Below, piece after piece: positions 57,216 through 64,000 of a stretch of DNA of 64,000 bases (the first letter of the stretch is position 1; each line of letters opens with the position of its first letter). The DNA is taken from positions 93,501 to 157,500 of the forward strand of contig JACEEZ010020543.1 of NCBI GenBank assembly GCA_016584305.1, written 5' to 3'. The notes beneath the pieces were generated by a model that did no database searches, had not been told where the DNA came from, and was given only the letters and a program-made list of their open reading frames with translations. The translations under genes were made by a program, and so were the position numbers. The DNA comes from Chionoecetes opilio. Taxonomy: Eukaryota; Arthropoda; Malacostraca; Decapoda; Majidae.

Positions 57216-59103
57216 TACACAACATTGAAATGAGATTGATAGTAGGGAGCAGAAATTGTGTTTGAATTTTTCTCGCTGGAATGAGTATGTTGATAAATAG
57301 TAATAGTGAAACAAAGAGCGTGTAAAGTTTTATTTGAAGGAGTGTGAGCGTGTGAGAGGGAGATTGTAGTATCTTGGGGAAGTCTGTCTATGCACACAGG
57401 GATGGAGAAAGGGCGTCGTGGCCTTTGTAGTTTAGTTGAGACAGCGAGTCATTGTACAACGTGGGGACAATAGGTGCGCGGGCGTGTTGTCTCTGTGTGT
57501 CCTTGGCTGCTTGAATTACCTGGCTGGTGTTGCAGTTGTGGTCGAGCAAGGACAAGTCAGGTCAGCGTCGGGTCACCCTCGGCCTCTGATCCTGGTCGCA
57601 GACAGGGGTGGATGGCCTAAGCCGATGCAGGTGTGTATGTGCGTGGTGTGTTAGCGCCGCACAGTGGTAAGCAGGGTGGGATAGGATACAGCATAGTCCC
57701 TTTGTACCACCTCGACCCCTCAATCCTCACCCCTGTACCTCTACGATAAGGAACTGTATGAATAGTGCTAGTAAAAAGCTGCAATGGTACCTGTAACTGG
57801 ACAAAAGTCTTCCACACGGTACCCAAGACCAAGACCCATCACAGGCGCACAGACGGCCCCCCTCAAGGCCGAATCAACCAATACCATCAAGGTGACTTGG
57901 TGACAGAGGCACCGTTCTCATCACATCCAGTTAGATTTCTTACATTCAAAGCAAATAGACGTGTTACAGGTAATGGTGACGCACGCCATCAACAGCTCCA
58001 ATACATCACTGTACCTGTCACGTAACGGTTTCTGGGGAAGATATTTTTTAACCGTAGTAGACTGTGCCGTGCTATAATTGGTCTTTTTCTCAAGGCCTTT
58101 ATGTACCCAAACATATCTTTTAGAGTTCCACTCCGCTTCTTCGATCGGGACAGAAGTGCTATTGGAATGGCAAATTTCTTCAAGCAGAGCCCTGAGGCAC
58201 CAGTGTCCTGCTTAGAGGGTGAGCATGGAACTGCCGAAAATTACGGAACCTGACGAATGGAGTGTGAATACAAGGCACGCTGAACGAACGCTGCCGTGGA
58301 ATTTTTTCAGAGTGTGAATCAGCCTTCACGCTTGACCTTCCTGAAGAGACTAATCACCCTCGCGACTGTGAATATATTCATAGGTGAAACCAGTGCAAAT
58401 ATCGTCGATTTGCCGCAACGGTTGTCCCTGCCACAAATTAAACAATAACAACAAGGTAAGATGGTTACCTTACAGTGTTATCGAAATATCTCCGTGGAAT
58501 TTTTGGGTTATTGGACACCACCGATTTCGAGGCCGAAACTTAAGTCCTCCTGAATAGTTTTTTTGATGTTTTTTGAATTAATCTGTGTTCCGTTTTTGTT
58601 CGACTCAATGTTTGTTTACATGTGGTGTATGTGGGGGAGGCAACCGGCCCCTCCAGGTCCGCCCCCGCAAACATTGCTACGCTTCACACTGCCATATTCT
58701 TGGTAATTTTTCTGTATTTCTCTATATCATCTGTTATCCTAAAAACCAAACCCCACCTCTAACCTAACCAAATTCTGTTTTAACCTAACTTAACTTTCTG
58801 GCTGAGTAACGGTAGATTTCCTCGGACTGTAATTGACCATTAATTATTCAAATTGCGCCATGGGAAAATGGGGCTCAAAATACTCAGAATGAGAAAGCTA
58901 CAACGATGGTGTAGTAAGAGTTTCTAGGACTTTTGAAAGCCTACTACCAAAATAATGCCAATATCTATACTGCAATTTCCACAAAGTCTAAACACATGCA
59001 GAAAAGCAACGAAAGGCATACTACAACATTAATCTAAGCTATATGTTCCATAGGTAGCAATATTAAAATATCAATTCAGGTGGGGGCACAATCCTGCAAT
59101 ATA

Positions 59104-60149
59104 CAGTCGGCGCAAAAAAACTTAGGACGCCAAAAAACTTGGGCGGGAAATACGTCCTTAGATGTTTTGAACAATTTCGTGGGAGCGATTGAATTTTTTT
59201 ACGTTTTTTGGTATGTCTGGCGTGTATTAAGTGTTTCTTGCTGTAGATTCCTTGCTTCTGCCCGCTCTGTAATCTTCCAAGTCATCATAGTAAGAGTTGT
59301 TGTGTTTGGGTTCTCCAACCTTCCTACACCCACATTTTCGCCCCTACATCTTCTACCGACCTGCTCCAGTATACTAATGCATTATGTCCGGGCAAATCTC
59401 CCTTCCATTGTGAAGAAAACACATATGTAGACCTTGTATCGAAGTGGGAAAACATTGGCCAGATACGGGGAGGATTGTGTTTCAAACATACCGTCTCGGT
59501 GTGGTGCAGTGCGGGTGCAAGATGGTGAGTTAGAAGACTGTTTTGGAGCGTGGAAGAAAGGGGTCAGGCGGCCAAGAAAAACTTCAAAGAAGAACTGATC
59601 ACTGCTCCATAAAGGTTTGTTGATGTCCATAATCATTTTGAGCAGTTGATCCAGTCTTTCTTTGTGAAGTTTTTCGTGCCACCCGACCCTTTCTTCCACG
59701 GCCAAACGTCCCTTAACTCACCATCTTGCCGCCCGCCTCACCACACCCGAGACTTTATGTTTTGAAACACACAACTCCCTCGCTATCTGGCCATTGTTTT
59801 CACCTCTTCGATAAAGGTTACTATATGTGTTTTTCTTCACAATTGATGGAGATTTGCCCAGCATAATAACTTTTATTAGACCTTGAGAAGGCGATAGAAA
59901 TGGAGGGGCGAATGGGAGGTGTAGGAAGAGTTGGGAGAACCAAACATAACAAAAACCTCTTCCTATGATGACCTTGGAAGATACAGTAGCGGGCAGGCAG
60001 CGAGGAATCTACAGCAGAAACCCTAATACACTGCCAACCTACAAAAAACGTAAAAACATTCAATCGCTCCCACCGAAATTGTCAAAATAGCTAGGACGTT
60101 AATTCCGCCCAAGTGTTTTATGGCGTCTTAATTTTTTTTGCGCCGACTG
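59104..60149. mobile_element. Palindromic Tc1/mariner derivative
   Basis: The ends CAGTCGGCGCAAAAAAACTT and (inverted) CAGTCGGCGCAAAAAAAATT are flanked by TA. The two halves are inverted copies through about 59540 and 59700, each with a Tc1-like N-terminal word set (GKSPSIVKKTH, then C-V-S). The result is a 1046-bp near-palindrome with a short centre. Confidence 0.8.
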
Positions 60150-60465
60150 TAATTATGGATTTATGACCAATTTTAGTTACACTGTCATTCTCTTTACATT
60201 TTAACGAGTATAATTTTTCATTCCAATTCATTGCACCTGTGATATTGTATTTAGGTATCATGCTCATAATCATTTGCTTTCTTTCCCCTACAAATCCCTT
60301 TTTTTTTTTTAATAACTAACTTGATACTTTTTAACGGGGGGAAAAAAAATTCCCTCAAAAACACCCAATAGTTTTTTTCTTCACAAAACCTCTTTGTAAA
60401 ATTAGGTAGGGGGTGGTCGTATTTGCGGAGGTGCGTCTTATGCGCCGGCAAATACGGTATATATA

Positions 60466-63386
60466 CCGTATTTGCCGGCGATAAGACTCACCTGTCCGCA
60501 TAAGACGCACCCCTATTTTACAAAGAGGTTTTTGAGAGAAAAAAAATCTTGGTGTTTTTGAGGAACTTTTTTTTTTTTTTTCTCGTAAAATTATCAAGTT
60601 ATTAAAAACAAGGAAAGATTTGTATGGGAAAGAAGATTATAATTATGATTATGTACCTAAATACAATATTACAGTGCAGTGAATTTGAATGTAAAATTAT
60701 ACGAGTTAAATGTAAAGGAATGAACAGGGTAACCAAAATCGGTCATAAATCATATATATTGCCAGGATGCCCTCCACGAATTGGATAGTCTAATATTATT
60801 TACCTAATGGACATAATAGCTTAGATTTAATGTTGTAGGTATGCCTTTGGTGCTTTTCTGCTATGTGTTTTAGACTTTGTGGAAAATTTGCAGTCGATAT
60901 TGTATTATTTTGTAGTGGGCTTTCCAAAAGGCTTAGACTCTTACCGACACCATCGTGGGGGGGGGGTTTTTTAAGCCCCTTTCTTCCTTCTGAGTATTTT
61001 GAGCCCCATTTCCCATTGGCGCAATTGCATAATAATGGCATTACACATACTACCGAACATCTACCGGTAATTTCAGCCAGAAAGATAAGTTGGTTAAATC
61101 AGATTAGGTTTATGTTAGAGGTGAGGTTTGGTTTAGTAACAGATTATATAGAGAAATAACAAAAATTACCAATATCATGGCAGTGTGAAGCGTAGCAAGT
61201 TTTGCGTGGCCGGACCTGGACGGGCAGGTTGCCTCCCCCACATACACACATGTAAGACAAACATTGCTTTCCCGACAAAAAACGAGAGCCGATTAATTCA
61301 AACACGTCAAAACTTATTGCAGGAGGACTTAAGTTTCGGCCTCGAAATCGGTGGTTGTCCATAACAAAAATTCCACGCCTCAGCTATTTAGATAACACTG
61401 TAAGGTAACCGATCTGTACCTTGTTGCTATTGTTGTATTGGTTGCACGGCACCGTTGTCGGGATCGACGATATTTGCACTGGTTTTACACACTATGAATC
61501 TATCACAGTCCGAGGGTTGATTAGTCTTCTTCAGGAAGGTGCCTGTCCAGGGTGGCAACGTTTGGTTAGAGTATGTGAGGCTCGCAAGTGCAGCGTCCCT
61601 GGGGGGGGGGGGGGTGGCATTCGGTCAGCGTTGCGTCCGCCTAGTTCGTGCTAAACGTGGCGGCGCTTTGTATAGTCAATAACCTTGTAGTTGGTACTTG
61701 CCAAAAGTGTCTAGATAGGATGAAAGTCTTATCTTATCCTTCAGAAGGGTACAGATGAAGGCTGATTCACACTCTGAAAAATCACGGCAGCATTCCGTCA
61801 GCCGTGCTTTTGTATTCACACTATTCGTACGGTTCCGTCCATTTTCGGCAGTTCCCTGCTCACCCTCTAAGCAGACATGGTTGTCCTCAGAGGCTATGCT
61901 TGAAGAAAATTTTGCATTAATAGCACTTCTGTCGATGAATAAGAGGAGTTGAACTCTAAAAAGACATTGTTTTTTTGGTAAATAATGCCTTGCGAAAACG
62001 ACAATTACAGCACTGCACAGTCCTCATTACGTTAAAATATTTCTTCCCAGAAACCCGTTTTACTTGACAGGACAGTGATGTAGTGGAGCCGTGATGGAGG
62101 CGCCCCGTTGTTAGTGTACACGTCTATTTGTTTGAATGTAAGACAATTCTAACGGATGTGATTAAACGGTGGCCCTGTCAACCAATTTCACCAGGATGGT
62201 TATGGTGTGATTCGGCCTTGAGGGGGACGGTGTGGCGCCGTGTGGGTCTTGGTCTTGGTGTACCGTGTGGAAGACTTTTGTCCCCGTACTACAGGTTACC
62301 ATTGCACCTTTTTACTAGCACTCTTTCATGCAGTTTCCTTATCGTAAGTTTACAGGGGTGAGGATTGAGGGGTCGAGGTTGTACAAACGCCTATGCTGTC
62401 CTCCTCTCCCACCCTGCTTACCACTGTAGCGCGCTAACACACACACGCCATACACACCTGCATCGGCTTAGTCACCCCCCTGGTCCCTGGGACCAGGATT
62501 AGAGGCCCCCGAGGGTGACCTGACCGCTGACCTGACTTGTCCTCGCCGACACAACTGCAACACAACCAGGTGAATTCAGTCAGCCACAGGACACCGAGAT
62601 CTCAACCCACTGCGCGCACCTCTTGTCCCCCGTTGTACAATGAACTCGCTGTTCAAATAAACTACCAAGCCACGACGCCCTTTCTCCATCCTTGTGTGTA
62701 TAGACAGACTCCCCAAGATCTGCACCTCCTCTCCCCGCTCCACTCCTTCAATCAAACTTTAAACAGCTCTTTGTTTTCACTATTCCATTTATCAGCAATA
62801 CTCATTCACGAAACTCCCACACTATTTTCTGCCTCCCTTTCTATCATCTCAATTTCAACTGTTTGTGTCAACTTATGTGGCCCAAAGTCGATGCGGTTAA
62901 GGCACATCTAATATGCGGTGATTTTGTCTTTTCGCATTGGTGGGCCGGGGAGAGTCTGAGCGGTAATGACCCATGGTGGGTGCAGCGGAGGGCGTCGCGA
63001 GTGATGGGGACGTCTCCCAGTGAAGCGGGCAGACCTGAGATAGCAGACGTTTTACAATGGAGAGCAGCAGAGGGGGGTGGATGATGTTTACATCTGACAC
63101 GGCATCTTGGCAGCAACAATCGCTATCTTAATGCCCCAGCTCTTATTTTCTATTAAACTCACCTTTTCTTAGGATTATGCATACTGTTGATAACACGCTA
63201 CAAATTGTGCTCAGTGGACTACTGCCAACACGATAACTCAGACCCCTCTAGTAATACACCCCGGCTGTTTCTGCCATTCTCTGCCCGAAAACCTTCATGC
63301 GCTAATATGGCCGCATGAGACGAGGGTGAACTTGGCATTCCCTTTTTAAGGGAAAAAAAGTGCATCTTATGCGCCAGCAAATGCGG
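60466..63386 (+). mobile_element. Family A copy A4, head to head with A3
   Basis: CCGTATTTGCCGGCGATAAG at the left and GCGCCAGCAAATGCGG at the right, TA-flanked. It is separated from A3 by TATATATA only. It has about 210 extra bp at 61540-61750 with a poly(G) tract, and numerous one-base indels relative to A1. Confidence 0.85.
62880..63125 (-). pseudogene. Captured RNase H C-terminal fragment (in A4)
   Basis: MSDVNIIHPPLLLSIVKRLL and MGHYRSDSP words on the minus strand, with frameshifts. The position matches that in A1 and A2. Confidence 0.7.
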
Positions 63387-63441
63387 TATATATATATATT
63401 ATATATATATATATATATATTAATATATATTTATTATATAT

Positions 63442-63472
<31 letters not shown>

Positions 63473-63505
63473 TATATATAACTATATATCTATATATATA
63501 TATAA
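63387..63505. repeat. (TA)n array with slips
   Basis: TA-rich tract with TAA and TAT slips following the A4 right end. Confidence 0.9.
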
Positions 63506-63850
63506 CACTGATAATCAGAAGCTATCTACCAATCATCGCCGCCAATAGGCTGCGTGGAAGGCAGACTTCATAAGAGGCATAAATAATGCGCTATTCACCT
63601 CCGACAAATAAGTCTGCTCACCTCTACAACTGAGGAGAAAAACATCTTCCCCATGCTGCTGGAAGAAGGGTTCTTAGACCCGAAATAGCGATACAGCAAA
63701 ATGACAAGCTATGGCAATGGGTCAGACAAGTTATTACAAAAGAGAATAAGACACTCTTAAGACGAGAAAATATCTTAACAAGATATAAACGCTGAACTAG
63801 CTATCACTTTTAACGAGATTCTGTCCTCAGATAAAATCTCCTGCCCGGAT
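63506..63850. other. Unassigned island between TA arrays
   Basis: About 345 bp of mixed composition with short open stretches in more than one frame (words such as NIFPMLLEEG) but no recognisable family. It may be a fragment of a coding transposon. Confidence 0.35.
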
Positions 63851-63868
63851 ATACTCTATATATATATA

Positions 63869-63904
<36 letters not shown>

Positions 63905-63919
63905 ATGTAGTATATATAC

Positions 63920-63950
<31 letters not shown>

Positions 63951-64000
63951 CTATATATATATATAATATATATAGTATATATATATATTATATATAATAT
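63851..64000. repeat. (TA)n array at window end
   Basis: TA repeats with single-base interruptions continuing to the last base. Confidence 0.92.

Larger units (their letters stand above)
56715..60457 (-). mobile_element. Family A copy A3, inverted, with a Tc1-derived insertion
   Basis: It starts CCGTATTTGCCGCGGCAAAA and ends GCGCCGGCAAATACGG, with TA flanks. The sequence is the reverse of A1. The length minus the 1046-bp insertion is about 2.7 kb, as expected. There are many one-base indels compared with A1. Confidence 0.85.

Overview
The window is eukaryotic, and almost all of it is transposable-element sequence in nested layers. The best fit is a decapod crustacean such as a crab. Reasons: CR1/Jockey-type retrotransposons whose tail repeats the motif AACTAGGTAAATA, short GGTTAG/TTAGG-type runs, long (TA)n arrays, and an arthropod-like U1 snRNA. 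The clade assignment is inference. There is no bacterial gene organisation, no CRISPR array and no complete multi-exon host gene. One possible host terminal exon is noted at 17047-17190.

Layout. 1-9.2 kb: a Tc1 element (479-1895), a Penelope-like fragment with a hammerhead-like core, the first copy (A1) of a TA-inserting family called family A here, and Tigger/pogo-like non-autonomous elements (T1, T2), joined by (TA)n arrays. 9.2-14.8 kb: a nearly full-length but frameshifted CR1/Jockey-type element with a piggyBac-like MITE in its first ORF, next to half of a family A copy (A2). 14.8-21.5 kb: a palindromic repeat holding a Harbinger-like MITE, a tRNA-derived SINE and an RTE remnant. 21.6-29.4 kb: a Ty3/gypsy element on the minus strand with 193-bp LTRs, broken by a nuclease-coding element and a Harbinger-like MITE. 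31.5-32.4 kb: a hAT-type MITE carrying a U1 snRNA gene. 32.4-41.8 kb: a four-level nest, in which a retrotransposon contains a T2 element, which contains a TTAA element holding a hAT and, separately, a nuclease-coding element with long inverted repeats. 43.6-50.3 kb: a second gypsy remnant split by a 4.76-kb element with a 7-bp target duplication. 51.4-63.4 kb: more TA-family MITEs and two family A copies lying head to head.

The most interesting component is a multicopy protein family seen at four loci (25446-27041, 29430-30886, 38421-40453, 51363-52746). The pieces give an N-terminal zinc-binding part, a central domain, a FEN1/XPG-like nuclease domain with all the acidic motifs, and a C-terminal CXC-like cysteine cluster. 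Two of the copies lie inside inverted-repeat-bounded insertions, so the family appears to travel as a transposon whose only recognisable enzyme is an XPG-like nuclease. All the copies seen are damaged by frameshifts or stops. The only ORF that looks undamaged is a two-exon, 142-aa protein in a hAT element at 35621-36190.
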